Part shown: positions 20,131-30,246 of the stretch, in pieces | How the letters are laid out: each line of letters opens with the position of its first letter | How positions within the stretch are numbered: the stretch's first letter is position 1 | From: Lithobates sylvaticus | Taxonomy: Eukaryota > Chordata > Amphibia > Anura > Ranidae | Direction: 5' to 3' | NCBI GenBank assembly: GCA_028564925.1 | Contig: CM053028.1 | Span: 627,139,380 to 627,203,379 of the forward strand | Length of the DNA: 64,000 nucleotides | The notes under the pieces: model-generated | Told to the model about the DNA's origin: nothing | The model's database searches: none | The model's input: the letters and a program-made list of their open reading frames with translations, nothing else | Program-made: the position numbers and the translations under genes

Positions 20131-20915
20131 GTGCGTTATAATTAATCGAAATTAGTCGATTCATCGATTTAAAAAAAAAAACGATTAATCAAACACGAAA
20201 ATTTTAATCAGTAACAGCCCTAATATATTTTTTAGCAGAGAATCTAGAGAATAAAATGGCGATCGTTTCAATATTTTATGTCACACTGTATTTGCGCAAT
20301 GGTCTTTCAAATGCAATTTTTTAGGAAAAAAACACTTTCATGAATTAAAAAAAAAAACTAAACAGTAAAGTTAGCCCAATTTTTTTGTATAATGTGAAAG
20401 ATGATGTTACACCATGTAAATAGATACCCAACATGTCATGCTTTGAAATTGTGCACACTCATGGAATGGTGACAAACTGCGGTACCTAAAAATCTCCATA
20501 GGCGGCTCTGTAAAAAAAAAAAAGGTTACCAGGTTAGAGTTACAGAGATCTAGTGCTAGAATTATTGCTCTCTCTCTCTGACGATCGCGGGGATACCTCA
20601 CATGTGTGATTTGAAAAGCGTTTACATATGCGGGCGCAGAGGGACCCTTGAGAGGCTCCCAGAATGCCACTGAACCTAAGATGTCACCTCAGGAAGGAAG
20701 CGCTCAGAAGGCCTAGACCTCCTAGCACGTGGGCAACAAGAAGAGGGCCTAGGAAAGAACTGCCTCGGCTCCTGCTATAAGTTTGATAGTTTGTTTTGTA
20801 GCCACCCAGGGCTTCTGGCCGCAGCTCTAAGCTGGGACAGCATATTGTCCAAGTCACCCACCTTTTTTTTCTTCCTACAGGTGAAGTCCAGGAACAAAGA
20901 AAAAAAATGTCCGAT

Positions 20916-21180
20916 GCTGTCCCAGTAGTCGCCTTCTTTTTCAGCATGGGCCCTGGCAAATTCTAGGCGGGCTTTTTTTTGCATGGGCTTTAGTAGAGGC
21001 TTCCTTCTTGGACGACACCCATGCATGCCATCCCTCTGCAGTGCATGCCATATTCTGTCACGGGAAACAATCACCCCAGTTTGGCTTTCTTCTTCTTTAG
21101 CTAACTACAGTTAACTTCCATGGCAAATTTCTTCAACCCTTCTCATCAGAAGATGCTCCTGTCGAGGTGTTAAAGTATAA
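20916..21180 (-). pseudogene. Tc1-type transposase fragment
   Basis: On the minus strand, VSRDRIWHALQRDGMHGCRP, RRKPLLKPMQKKARLEFARA and HAEKEGDYWDS match the second helix-turn-helix and the start of the catalytic domain of Tc1-like transposases. The reading leaves homology right after YWDS, before the first catalytic Asp of the usual WSDE motif, and continues into unrelated sequence to about 20,775. Upstream sequence to 21,180 looks like more decayed Tc1 DNA. It is a dead remnant; no terminal repeats are seen. Confidence 0.85.
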
Positions 21181-21665
21181 CTAAAGCAAACTTTTTTTTA
21201 AGTTTTGGATAGTGTGAAGAGGGATTTGAACAGTTTTTATTGCTGTGTGTGTCACCGTTAGGGAGATTCCCCATCTCTATTTGTCCTGTTTCACTTTCAA
21301 TGATAATGATAAAGTAGAAAGACCCAAAATTTTGAGTTGTCCCCAGAAAAGTAATAGGGGGAATCTTCCAACGGGGACACTAGTTCTGGTGACCTGGGGG
21401 GCCCCAAGAATTTCCCTTAATTTGGAGGGATTTCCTCTCACTTCCTGTTTTGGCTATGGGACAGGAAGTGAAGAGAAATCTCCCCTTTGGGACAAAGGCG
21501 GCAAAAATAAACCTTACAGGAGTTATAACCCTCCAAAATGAAAAAAATAAAAACGTTTGCCTATAGTTCTACTTTTACTTCCATGGATGGCCTGGGCGTC
21601 TCGGTGAGATAATTGCAGTTCTATCTTTGTTACATTTTTGTATCACTTTTGCTACAGTATTCTGA
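21181..21665. repeat. Unclassified frog repeat with CTTCCTGTTT motif
   Basis: The words GGGATTTCCTCTCACTTCCT and GACAGGAAGTGAAG form a small inverted pair around 21,430-21,480. A related string (GTAGATTTCCTCTCACTTCC) recurs inside the big hAT at about 22,346-22,375. No gene is visible. Confidence 0.5.
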
Positions 21666-22459
21666 CTGATAAGTAGGGATGAGCCGAACACCCCCGGGTT
21701 CGGTTCGCACCAGAACCTTCGAACCGACCGAAAGTTCGCGCAAATTTTCGAACCCTATACGTTATAATGGACGCGAACGTTCGAAATCAAAAGTGCTAAT
21801 TACAACGGCCAATATGCATGTTAATGTCATAAAACAGGTTTGGGGACCCGGGTCCTGCCCCAGGGGACATATATCAATGCAAAAAGAACTTTTAAAAACT
21901 AACGTTTTTTCGGGAGCAGTCATTTTAATGATGCATAAAGTGAAAAAAAAAAAAGTGAAATTTTCCTTTAAATATGGTACCTGGGGGGTGTCTAAAGTAT
22001 GCCTGTGAAGTGGCATGTGTTTCCCGTGTTTAGAACTGTCCTTGCACAAAATGACATTTGTAAAGGAAAAAAAGAAGCCATTTAAAAACACTTGCGGCTT
22101 TAGGTTTGTTCTTAAGTAGAATCTTAAGCTTTTTGGAGAACATAGGGAGGGGTTATTACCCCTGTAACATTTGCTGTCTTTGCACATCTGTTCAGAACAT
22201 GTCACCTAACTTTCCGTCCCAATGACAAATGTTTTTGGAAAAAGTGGGGTTTTAATTGAAACAAGGATTGGTGATAAAGTATCAGTAGAGAGGAGATACC
22301 TTTTTCCCAAATTAAATCTAACAGGATAGAATTTCCCTTCCTAGGGGTAGATTTCCTCTCACTTCCTGTTTTCTCTTTCCATTTGCAAGTAGGAGTCGTT
22401 TGTAAGTTGGATGTTTGAAAGTAGGGGCCTGGCGTATATACTCTGCAGAAATTTGCCCT

Positions 22460-23576
22460 ATTAGATGTTGGTGTAGCCACAAGACTGGTGGGCACAGGAA
22501 TGGGCCCTGCTGTGAGTTAATAGATCAAGATTTGTAATTGCATGCACCTGTTGAACAGGGCAGAAAAATTGGGGGGGGTGGTGGTGGTGGTGGACGGTGT
22601 TGCCACAAGACTGTAAGCTCTCACAGTTACTCTTGGTGGGCGCAGGAATGGGCCCTGCTGTGAGTTATTAGATCAAGATTTGTAATTGCAAGCACCTGAT
22701 GAACAGGGCAGAAAAATTGGGCCTTTGGCGGTGGTGGTGGACGGTGTTGCCACAAGACTGTAGGCCCTCATAGTTACTCTTGGTGGGCGCAGGAATGGGC
22801 CCTGCTGTGAACTATTAGATCAAGATTTGTAATTACCCGCCCCTGTTAAACAGGGGCTGAAAAATTGTGCCTTAGGCACTGGTGCTGGTGCCACAACACT
22901 GCAACCCCTCACAGATACTGTACTTGGAGCACAGCAGTCACACGTGTTGCGAAGCATTTTTTTAAAAAATTGTAAGTACCCGCCCCTGTTAAACAGGGGC
23001 TGAAAAATTGTGCCTTAGGCACTGGTGCTGGTGCCACAACACTGCAACCCCTCACAGATACTGTACTTGGAGCACAGTGTTGCGAAGCATTTTTTTATAA
23101 AAATTGTATGTACACGCCCCTGTTAAACAGGGGCTGAAAAATTGTGCCTTAGGCACTGGTGCTGGTGCCACAACACTGCAACCCCTCACAGATACTGTAC
23201 TTGGAGCACATTGTTGCGAAGCATTTTTTTATAAAAATTGTAAGTACACGCCCCTGTTAAACAGGGGCTGAAAAATTGTGCCTTAGGCACTGGTGCTGGT
23301 GCCACAACACTGAAACCCCTCACAGATACTGTACTTGGAGCACAGCAGTCACACGTGTTGCGAAGCATTTTTAAAAAAAAATTGTAAGTACACGCCCCTG
23401 TTAAACAGGGGCTGAAAAATTGTGCCTTAGGCACTGGTGCTGGTGCCACAACACTGCAACCCCTCACAGATACTGTACTTGGAGCACAGTGTTGCGAAGC
23501 ATTTTTTTATAAAAATTGTATGTACACGCCCCTGTTAAACAGGGGCTGAAAAATTGTGCCTTAGGCACTGGTGTGG
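22460..23576. repeat. 134/143-bp tandem array inside the hAT element
   Basis: The palindromic word CCCCTGTTAAACAGGGG recurs near 22,842, 22,983, 23,117, 23,251, 23,394 and 23,528, at steps of 134 or 143. Longer units contain an extra CAGTCACAC. An older, more diverged block with GTGGTGGTGG and GGGCGCAGGAATGGGCCCTG precedes it (22,460-22,830). It lies on the 3' side of the transposase. Confidence 0.88.
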
Positions 23577-23684
23577 TGGCATGGATCATTGAGGAGGAGG
23601 AAGAGGATAGTCAGTGAACATAAGAGGACAGTCACTCAGCATCAGCATAGGCAGTCTTGAAGGGATGTGATGTGACATTAAAAA

Positions 23685-24878
23685 TTATTCGGTTATATCC
23701 GCCTCAGGTGCCTGGTAGCTGGTGGTGATCCAAGACTGATTCATTTTGATGAAGGTCAGTCGATCAACCGAGGCGGTGGACAGGCGCACCCTATGATCAG
23801 TCACAAATCCTCCAGCAGCACTGAATGTGCGTTCGGACAGAACGCTGGAGGCAGGACAGGCCAGTAGCTCAATTGCATACTGTGCAAGCTCTGGCCAGTG
23901 ATCCATCCTCAGGACCCAGTAAGCCAGAGGATTTTCGGTGGGAAAGGTGTCCAAGTCTGACCTTGCCCGAAGGTATTCCTGCACCATGTATATCAGACGC
24001 TGGCGATGGTTGCTGGAACCGATCATACCTTGGGGCTGCGGACTAAAAAATTGTCTGAACGCATCGGTCAGACGTCCACCTTCCCCACCGCTCCTTCTGC
24101 TACTGACCGAAGCCTCAGCAACTCGTCGCCCAGGACCAGGAGTTTGTAGCCTCCCAGTTTCTGGGAACGCGTTGCACAGACCTTTCTGCAAGGCCTCCCT
24201 GAGATGTCTCATCCTCTGCTCCCTCTGCGACGGCAAGATAAGGTCCGCAACCTTACCCTTGTACCGCGGATCAAGGAGAGTGGCCAGCCAGTAATGGTCC
24301 CTCTCCTTGATCCGAAGAACACGAGGATCCTTCCGCAGGCTTTGCAGGATCAGGGAGGCCATGCAGCGTAGGTTAGCTGAGGCATTCGGTCCGGAGTCTT
24401 CTGGGTCACTGAGGATGACATGATCGCCAGCCACCTCCTCCCAGCCACGTACAAGTCCACTGGTTTGTTGGGACTGTACATCATCCCTAAAAGACTGCTG
24501 CTGCTGATGCTGAGTGCCAGGCTCCACCTCCATGCTCACACAATCCTCCTCCTCCTCCTCCTCCTCATCCTCTTCCTGTGTGATGGGTGGGACAGAAGGA
24601 ACACTGTCCGGATAAAGGGGGCCTTGAGAGGCAAGGAAGTCCTCCTCTTCCTGCCTCTGTTCTGCCTCAAGTGCCCTGTCCATTATCCCACGCAGCGTAT
24701 GCTCCAACAGGTGGACAAGAGGGACAGTGTCACTGATGCATGCACTGTCACTGCTCACCATCCTCGTGGCCTCCTCAAATGGTGAGAGGACAGTGCATGC
24801 ATCCCTGATCATGCTCCACTGACGTGGGGAAAAAAAAAACCAAGCTCCCCTGACCCTGTCCTGGTGCCGTAGTCGCAA
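23685..24878 (-). CDS. hAT transposase, C-terminal frame with dimerisation domain
   Basis: The 397-codon minus-strand frame holds the C-terminal part of a BED-type hAT transposase, the enzyme that cuts and reinserts the element. It starts with the helical region QWSMIRDACTVLSPFEEATR, has an acidic insert (EEDEEEEEEED), a DPRYKGKV motif, and ends with the hAT dimerisation/catalytic segment ENPLAYWVLRMDHWPELAQY and LSERTFSAAGGFVTDHRVRL. The Glu in LSERTFS corresponds to the last residue of the DDE triad. The frame overlaps the central one (24,809-25,489) by 70 bases. The switch point is the run of ten A at 24,831-24,840, where GELGFFFP in one frame corresponds to GAWFFFSP in the other. A homopolymer indel, real or a sequencing error, explains the split. 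Confidence 0.88.
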   Translation of the reverse strand: MRLRHQDRVRGAWFFFSPRQWSMIRDACTVLSPFEEATRMVSSDSACISDTVPLVHLLEHTLRGIMDRALEAEQRQEEEDFLASQGPLYPDSVPSVPPITQEEDEEEEEEEDCVSMEVEPGTQHQQQQSFRDDVQSQQTSGLVRGWEEVAGDHVILSDPEDSGPNASANLRCMASLILQSLRKDPRVLRIKERDHYWLATLLDPRYKGKVADLILPSQREQRMRHLREALQKGLCNAFPETGRLQTPGPGRRVAEASVSSRRSGGEGGRLTDAFRQFFSPQPQGMIGSSNHRQRLIYMVQEYLRARSDLDTFPTENPLAYWVLRMDHWPELAQYAIELLACPASSVLSERTFSAAGGFVTDHRVRLSTASVDRLTFIKMNQSWITTSYQAPEADITE

Positions 24879-25489
24879 AGGTACTCATTGATGGCCCTCT
24901 GCTGCGTGTGCAGTCGCTGCAGCATGGCCAACGTTGAGTTCCACCTGGTGGGCATGTCACATATTAGGCGGTTCTTGGGCAGGTTCAGCTCCTTTTGCAG
25001 CTCAGTCAGCCGAGCACTGGCATTATAAGATCGGCGGAAATGCACACAGACTTTCCTGGCCTGCCTCAGGACATCCTGTAAGCCTGGGAACCTGCCCAAG
25101 AACCGCTGCACCACCAGGTTGAGGACGTGAGCCATGCAGGGCACATGGGTGAGCTGCCCCTGTCGCAGGGCGGAGAGGAGGTTGGTGCCATTGTCAGAAA
25201 CGACCATTCCTGGCTTAAGCTGACGTGGCGTCAACCACCTCTCGGCCTGCCCCTGCAGAGCTGCCAGAACCTCTGGCCCAGTGTGGCTCCTGTCTCCCAA
25301 ACACACCAGCGCAAGCACGGCATGGCATCTTTTTGCCTGCGTACTTGCGTAGCCCCTTGTACGCCTACGGAGCACCGCTGGTTCCAAGGACAGAGCACTG
25401 GAGGAAGAAGAAGAGGGGGGGGGTGGAGGAGAGAGGTGTGTCACAACCAGTAGCAGTAGTAGCGTTTTGGAGGCGTGGTGGCGGAACAA
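24809..25489 (-). CDS. hAT transposase, central frame with second catalytic Asp
   Basis: The 226-codon frame carries the middle of the transposase. After a low-complexity Pro/Ser start created by the repeat-like GGAGGAAGAAG sequence, it reads GMVVSDNGTNLLSALRQG, with the Asp of the second DDE position. Then comes PCMAHVLNLVVQRFL, the Cys/His pair typical of hAT, and the DMPTRWNSTLAMLQRL segment seen just before the helical insertion domain in BED-type hAT proteins. It overlaps the N-terminal frame by 125 bases and the C-terminal frame by 70 bases. The change from the N-terminal frame can be placed at the run of about ten G near 25,405-25,415. The protein is thus complete in content but split over three frames. 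Confidence 0.85.
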   Translation of the reverse strand: MFRHHASKTLLLLLVVTHLSPPPPPSSSSSSALSLEPAVLRRRTRGYASTQAKRCHAVLALVCLGDRSHTGPEVLAALQGQAERWLTPRQLKPGMVVSDNGTNLLSALRQGQLTHVPCMAHVLNLVVQRFLGRFPGLQDVLRQARKVCVHFRRSYNASARLTELQKELNLPKNRLICDMPTRWNSTLAMLQRLHTQQRAINEYLCDYGTRTGSGELGFFFPHVSGA

Positions 25490-26906
25490 CCTCCAACACT
25501 ACTGCACCTTGTCCTGCATCCCTCCCAGCTGCCAATAGAGTGACCCAATGGGCCGTGAAAGAAAGGTACCGTCCCTGTCCATGCCTGCTGGACCATGAGT
25601 CAGCGGTAATATGCACCTTACCGCTGACCGCCCTGTCCAGCGAGGCATGGACATTGCCCTCCACATGCCGGTAGAGAGACGGAATCGCCTTCCGTGAGAA
25701 AAAGTGGCGTTTGGGAACCTGCCACTGAGGAACCGCACATTGAACAAACTCACGGAAGGGGGCCGAGTCTACCAACTGAAAAGGCAGCAGTTGAAGTGCT
25801 AGCAATTTAGCCAGGCTAGCATTCAACCGCTGGGCATGTGGATGGCTGGGAGTGTACTTCTTTCTACGGTCCAGCAGCTGGGGCAGGGAAATTTGCCTGC
25901 TGCAATCGGACGTCGGTGTACTGCAAGTACTTGGTTGTGACACACCTAATTCTACACCTTCAGTCCTCTCAGAGCAGCTTTCAGAGAGGACTGAAGGTGT
26001 AGTGGGGATGGAGATCCCAGCTGAGGAGGAGCAAGGAGAGGTCCGCTTAGTTCTTTGGTGTGGGTCTTTTATGTGTGCCTGCCAACGAGCTGCATGGCAG
26101 GTCGCCATATGTCTGGTCATGCTTGTGGTGCCCAAGCGGCTGATGTTTTGGCCACGCGAGATACGCTTGAGACAAATATTGCAAATAGCAGTGGTGCGAT
26201 CTGATGCACTCGTCTCAAAAAAGGCCCACACCAAAGAACTTTTCTGATAACGTGCAGAGGCAGCGCCCTGCACAGGCGGAGCTCTGCGGTGTTGTACAGT
26301 TGCTGTGCTGGCCTCTACCTGGCCTCCAGGTGGCATCCTGCCTCGTTGGACATGTGACGCCGCATCCTCCTCCTCCTCGTCCTCCTCCTCATCCTCTCTC
26401 CCTTCAGGCACCCACGTGGAGTCAGTGACCTCATCATCCCCTCCCTCTTCACCACTAGAGCAAACCTGGCAGTAAGCTGCAGCTGGTGGAACAGTACTGC
26501 CAGATTCCTCAAGCTGGGTATCATCATCCGAGCCTTCGAATCGTTGGGCATCCTCCTGGAGCATGTACCCAACACTGTGCTCAAAGAGTTCGGGGGACTC
26601 CTCAGGAGGACATGGTGGGTCTAGGGAAGGGGTGGCTGATGATGCTCTGTCAGTACCCTGAGCCTGGGTGACAGAGGATGAGGAGGATGAGGAGGGCTTG
26701 GTCATCCATTCTACCAAGCCTTCAGCATGATGCGGCTCCACATGTCCAGCTGCCGAAAACAAAGACGCGCGTGTCCCATGGCCACGTGCTGATGACGATG
26801 CACGACCACGTCCACGTCCACGGCCACGTCCACTAGAAACAGAGCCTGCCTGCCCTGTGTTCTTGGCTCTGCACGCTCTGCCTCCCCTTGGCGGTCTTCC
26901 AGCCAT
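25365..26906 (-). CDS. hAT transposase, N-terminal frame with BED zinc finger
   Basis: The 513-codon frame begins MAGRPPRGGRACRAKN and an RG-rich stretch (GRGRGRGRGR, about 26-35), followed by acidic, Ser-rich low-complexity sequence. At about residues 222-275 is a BED-type zinc finger: SLVWAFFE, CNICLKRISRG, TSMTRHMATCH, with the Cys pair and His pair that bind zinc and contact the transposon ends. Near residues 450-470 is HITADSWSSRHGQGRYLSFT, whose Asp is the first of the catalytic triad. The last ~40 residues after GCDTPLSS are probably out of frame, since homology continues in the central frame past a run of about ten G. I chose the start at 26,906 because the tandem array begins only 18 bases further upstream. 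Confidence 0.88.
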   Translation of the reverse strand: MAGRPPRGGRACRAKNTGQAGSVSSGRGRGRGRGRASSSARGHGTRASLFSAAGHVEPHHAEGLVEWMTKPSSSSSSSVTQAQGTDRASSATPSLDPPCPPEESPELFEHSVGYMLQEDAQRFEGSDDDTQLEESGSTVPPAAAYCQVCSSGEEGGDDEVTDSTWVPEGREDEEEDEEEEDAASHVQRGRMPPGGQVEASTATVQHRRAPPVQGAASARYQKSSLVWAFFETSASDRTTAICNICLKRISRGQNISRLGTTSMTRHMATCHAARWQAHIKDPHQRTKRTSPCSSSAGISIPTTPSVLSESCSERTEGVELGVSQPSTCSTPTSDCSRQISLPQLLDRRKKYTPSHPHAQRLNASLAKLLALQLLPFQLVDSAPFREFVQCAVPQWQVPKRHFFSRKAIPSLYRHVEGNVHASLDRAVSGKVHITADSWSSRHGQGRYLSFTAHWVTLLAAGRDAGQGAVVLEVVPPPRLQNATTATGCDTPLSSTPPLFFFLQCSVLGTSGAP

Positions 26907-29775
26907 TGTAGTCGGTAGTCCTGTGGGTGCTGCTGAGAAGAATATATAGGAGCTCTGTGTGATGCCACTAACACACTAGAAGTCCTATGGGTGCTTCTGC
27001 AAAGAAAATAGAGGAGCTCTGTGTGATGCCACTAACACACTAGAAGTCCTGTGGGTGCTGCTGAGAAGAAAATATAGGAGCTCTGTGTGATGCCACTAAC
27101 ACACTAGAAGTCCTATGGGTGCTTCTGCAAAGAAAATAGAGGAGCTCTGTGTGATGCCACTAACACACTAGAAGTCCTGTGGGTGCTTCTGCAAAGAAAA
27201 TAGAGGAGCTCTGTGTGATGGGACTAACACACTTCAAGTCCTATGGGTGCTTCTGGGAAGAAAATATAGGTCTGTGTGATGGGACTAACACACTTCAAGT
27301 CCTATAGGTGCTTCTGGGAACAAAATATATGATCTCTGTGTGATGGGACTAACACACTTCAAGTCCTATAGGTGCTTCTGGGAAGGAAATGTATGTCTGT
27401 GTGATGGGACTAACACACTTCAAGTCCTATAGGTGCTTCTGGGAACAAAATATATGATCTCTGTGTGATGGGACTAACACACTTCAAGTCCTATAGGTGC
27501 TTCTGGGAACAAAATATATGATCTCTGTGTGATGGGACTAACACACTTCAAGTCCTATAGGTGCTTCTGGGAACAAAATATATGATCTCTGTGTGATGGG
27601 ACTAACACACTTCAAGTCCTATAGGTGCTTCTGGGAACAAAATATATGATCTCTGTGTGATGGGACTAACACACTTCAAGTCCTATAGGTGCTTCTGGGA
27701 AGGAAATGTAGGTCTGTGTGATGGGACTAACACACTTCAAGTCCTATAGGTGCTTCTGGGAACAAAATATATGATCTCTGTGTGATGGGACTAACACACT
27801 TCAAGTCCTATAGGTGCTTCTGGGAACAAAATATATGATCTCTGTGTGATGGGACTAACACACTTCAAGTCCTATAGGTGCTTCTGGGAAGAAAATGTAG
27901 GTCTGTGTGATGGGACTAACACACTTCAAGTCCTATAGGTGCTTCTGGGAACAAAATATATGATCTCTGTGTGATGGACTAACACACTTCAAGTCCTATA
28001 GGTGCTTCTGGGAAGAAAATGTAGGTCTGTGTGATGGGACTAACACACTTCAAGTCCTATAGGTGCTTCTGGGAACAAAATATATGATCTCTGTGTGATG
28101 GGACTAACACACTTCAAGTCCTATAGGTGCTTCTGGGAAGAAAATGTAGGTCTGTGTGATGGGACTAACACACTTCAAGTCCTATAGGTGCTTCTGGGAA
28201 CAAAATATATGATCTCTGTGTGATGGGACTAACACACTTCAAGTCCTATAGGTGCTTCTGGGAAGAAAATGTAGGTCTGTGTGATGGGACTAACACACTT
28301 CAAGTCCTATAGGTGCTTCTGGGAACAAAATATATGATCTCTGTGTGATGGGACTAACACACTTCAAGTCCTATAGGTGCTTCTGGGAACAAAATATATG
28401 ATCTCTGTGTGATGGGACTAACACACTTCAAGTCCTATAGGTGCTTCTGGGAAGGAAATGTAGGTCTGTGTGATGGGACTAACACACTTCAAGTCCTATA
28501 GGTGCTTCTGGGAACAAAATATATGATCTCTGTGTGATGGGACTAACACACTTCAAGTCCTATAGGTGCTTCTGGGAAGAAAATGTAGGTCTGTGTGATG
28601 GGACTAACACACTTCAAGTCCTATAGGTGCTTCTGGGAACAAAATATATGATCTCTGTGTGATGGGACTAACACACTTCAAGTCCTATAGGTGCTTCTGG
28701 GAAACAAAATATATGATCTCTGTGTGATGGGACTAACACACTTCAAGTCCTATAGGTGCTTCTGGGAACAAAATATATGATCTCTGTGTGATGGGACTAA
28801 CACACTTCAAGTCCTATAGGTGCTTCTGGGAAGGAAATGTAGGTCTGTGTGATGGGACTAACACACTTCAAGTCCTATAGGTGCTTCTGGGAACAAAATA
28901 TATGATCTCTGTGTGATGGGACTAACACACTTCAAGTCCTATAGGTGCTTCTGGGAAGAAAATGTAGGTCTGTGTGATGGGACTAACACACTTCAAGTCC
29001 TATGGGTGCTTCTGGGAACAAAATATATGATCTCTGTGTGATGGGACTAACACACTTCAAGTCCTATAGGTGCTTCTGGGAACAAAATATATGATCTCTG
29101 TGTGATGGGACTAACACACTTCAAGTCCTATAGGTGCTTCTGGGAAGAAAATGTAGGTCTGTGTGATGGGACTAACACACTTCAAGTCCTATAGGTGCTT
29201 CTGGGAACAAAATATATGATCTCTGTGTGATGGGACTAACACACTTCAAGTCCTATAGGTGCTTCTGGGAAGAAAATATAGGAGCTCTGCCTGCCTGCCA
29301 CGAACACACTACAAGTCCTATAGGTGCTTCTGGGAACAAAATATAGGAGCTCTGCCTGCCTGCCATGAACACACTACAAGTCCTATAGGTGCTTCTGGGA
29401 ACAAAATATAGGAGCTCTGCCTGCCTGCCACGAACACACTACAAGTCCTATAGGTACTTCTGGGAACAAAATATAGGAGCTCTGCCTGCCTGCCACGAAC
29501 ACACTACAAGTCCTATAGGTGCTTCTGGGAACAAAATATAGGAGCTCTGCCTGCCTGCCACGAACACACTACAAGTCCTATAGGTGCTTCTGGGAACAAA
29601 ATATAGGAGCTCTGCCTGCCTGCCACGAACACACTACAAGTCCTATAGGTGCTTCTGGGAACAAAATATAGGAGCTCTGCCTGCCTGCCACGAACACACT
29701 ACAAGTCCTATAGGTGCTTCTGGGAACAAAATATAGGAGCTCTGCCTGCCTGCCACGAACACACTACAAGCCCCT
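26907..29775. repeat. 61/64/65-bp tandem array, about 45 units, upstream of the transposase
   Basis: The core unit contains AACACACTTCAAGTCCTATA and GGTGCTTCTGGGAA. Three groups are visible: about five units with CACTAGAAGTCC and CTGCAAAGAAAATAG at the transposase side (26,925-27,230), a long middle block alternating irregularly between 64-bp units (ATATATGATCTCTG) and 61-bp units (GAAAATGTAGGTCTG), and about eight 65-bp units with CTGCCTGCCTGCCACGAAC at 29,275-29,775. It fills the whole 5' region of the transposase gene. Confidence 0.95.
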
Positions 29776-29934
29776 CTTTCTAAATCAATCTTTGTAAATG
29801 AATCTATCTAACTCAATCTCTCAAAGTCAATCTCTCTAACTAACTAAATCCAGCAGAGTGTCACAGAACTATCCTGCTCTATCTGCGCCGGAACAGCATG
29901 TGACCGGCGCAGACGGCGTGGCGGCCTTTTATAG
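29776..29934. other. Spacer with AATCTnTCTAACT short repeats
   Basis: Short imperfect repeats (AATCAATCTTTGTAAATGAA, TCAATCTCTCAAAGTCAATC) link the tandem array to the GC-rich hairpin cluster. No gene is visible. Confidence 0.5.
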
Positions 29935-29958
29935 GGGGGGGCGTGTGCTAAAGCCCCT

Positions 29959-30229
29959 GAGCTGTAATTGGCTACAGGCGTCCTGCCTGTAGCCAATTAT
30001 GGCTCTTCGAGTTTCCGGGGCTGTGATTGGCCAAGCATGCGGGGTCACAGTGCATGCTTGGCCAATCATCAGCCAGCAATGCACTGCGCCGGCCGCGCCG
30101 GCCGCAATGCATTGCGTGGCCGCTCGCATCACACGAACGTGATGCGAGCGGCCAAAATAGTTCTGGGCTCGCCGAGCGAGCGAACGCCCGGTGCTCAATG
30201 CGAACGTGGGTTCGCATCGAGCACCGGGC
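29959..30229. repeat. Five-hairpin subterminal cluster of the hAT element
   Basis: Consecutive inverted repeats: 29,965-29,979 with 29,985-29,999 (15 of 15); 30,024-30,040 with 30,052-30,068 (17 of 17); an imperfect one across 30,076-30,115 (GCGCCGGCC/GCCGGCCGC); 30,117-30,132 with 30,139-30,154 (16 of 16); and 30,187-30,205 with 30,210-30,228 (18 of 19). They end ten bases from the transposon terminus. The other end of the element does not show such a cluster. Confidence 0.92.
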
Positions 30230-30246
30230 CCATCCCTACTGATAAG

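Larger units (their letters stand above)
18006..20222. mobile_element. Non-autonomous hAT element carrying an L2 LINE
   Basis: Termini are TAGGGCTG (18,006) and CAGCCCTA (to 20,222), and the 8-bp duplication ATATATTT flanks it exactly (17,998-18,005 and 20,223-20,230). TTAATCGATTAAT-like subterminal words are present at both ends. A second copy without the inner LINE lies at 62,758-63,637, which shows that about 800 bp of this element is hAT and the rest is inserted LINE. No transposase is encoded. Confidence 0.92.
17910..20665 (+). repeat. AACCACTTC-superfamily repeat, type A, interrupted by a hAT element
   Basis: The two parts, 17,910-18,005 and 20,223-20,665, join into one type-A repeat. 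The signature words TTTTTTGCTAGAAA, AACCCCCAAACATTATA, TTTAGCAGAG, TGTATTTGCGCAATGG and GATGATGTTAC also appear in the copies at 43,715 and 50,909. The interruption is the hAT element with its duplicated 8-bp target. Confidence 0.85.
21674..30238 (-). mobile_element. 8.6-kb autonomous-type hAT transposon with perfect 8-bp target duplication
   Basis: Termini TAGGGATGAGCCGAACACC and, inverted, TAGGGATGGGCCCGGTGCTC are flanked by CTGATAAG at 21,666-21,673 and 30,239-30,246. Inside are a ~134/143-bp tandem array, a minus-strand hAT transposase in three overlapping frames, a ~63-bp tandem array starting right behind the transposase start, and a hairpin cluster at the right end. The 8-bp duplication, terminus type and transposase fold all agree on the hAT superfamily. 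The exact duplication implies a fairly young insertion. Confidence 0.93.

Noticed and set aside
26907-29775. CRISPR-like reading of the regular ~63-bp repeats
   Set aside because: Whole units are conserved without variable spacers, and the locus is a vertebrate transposon. It is an ordinary tandem array.
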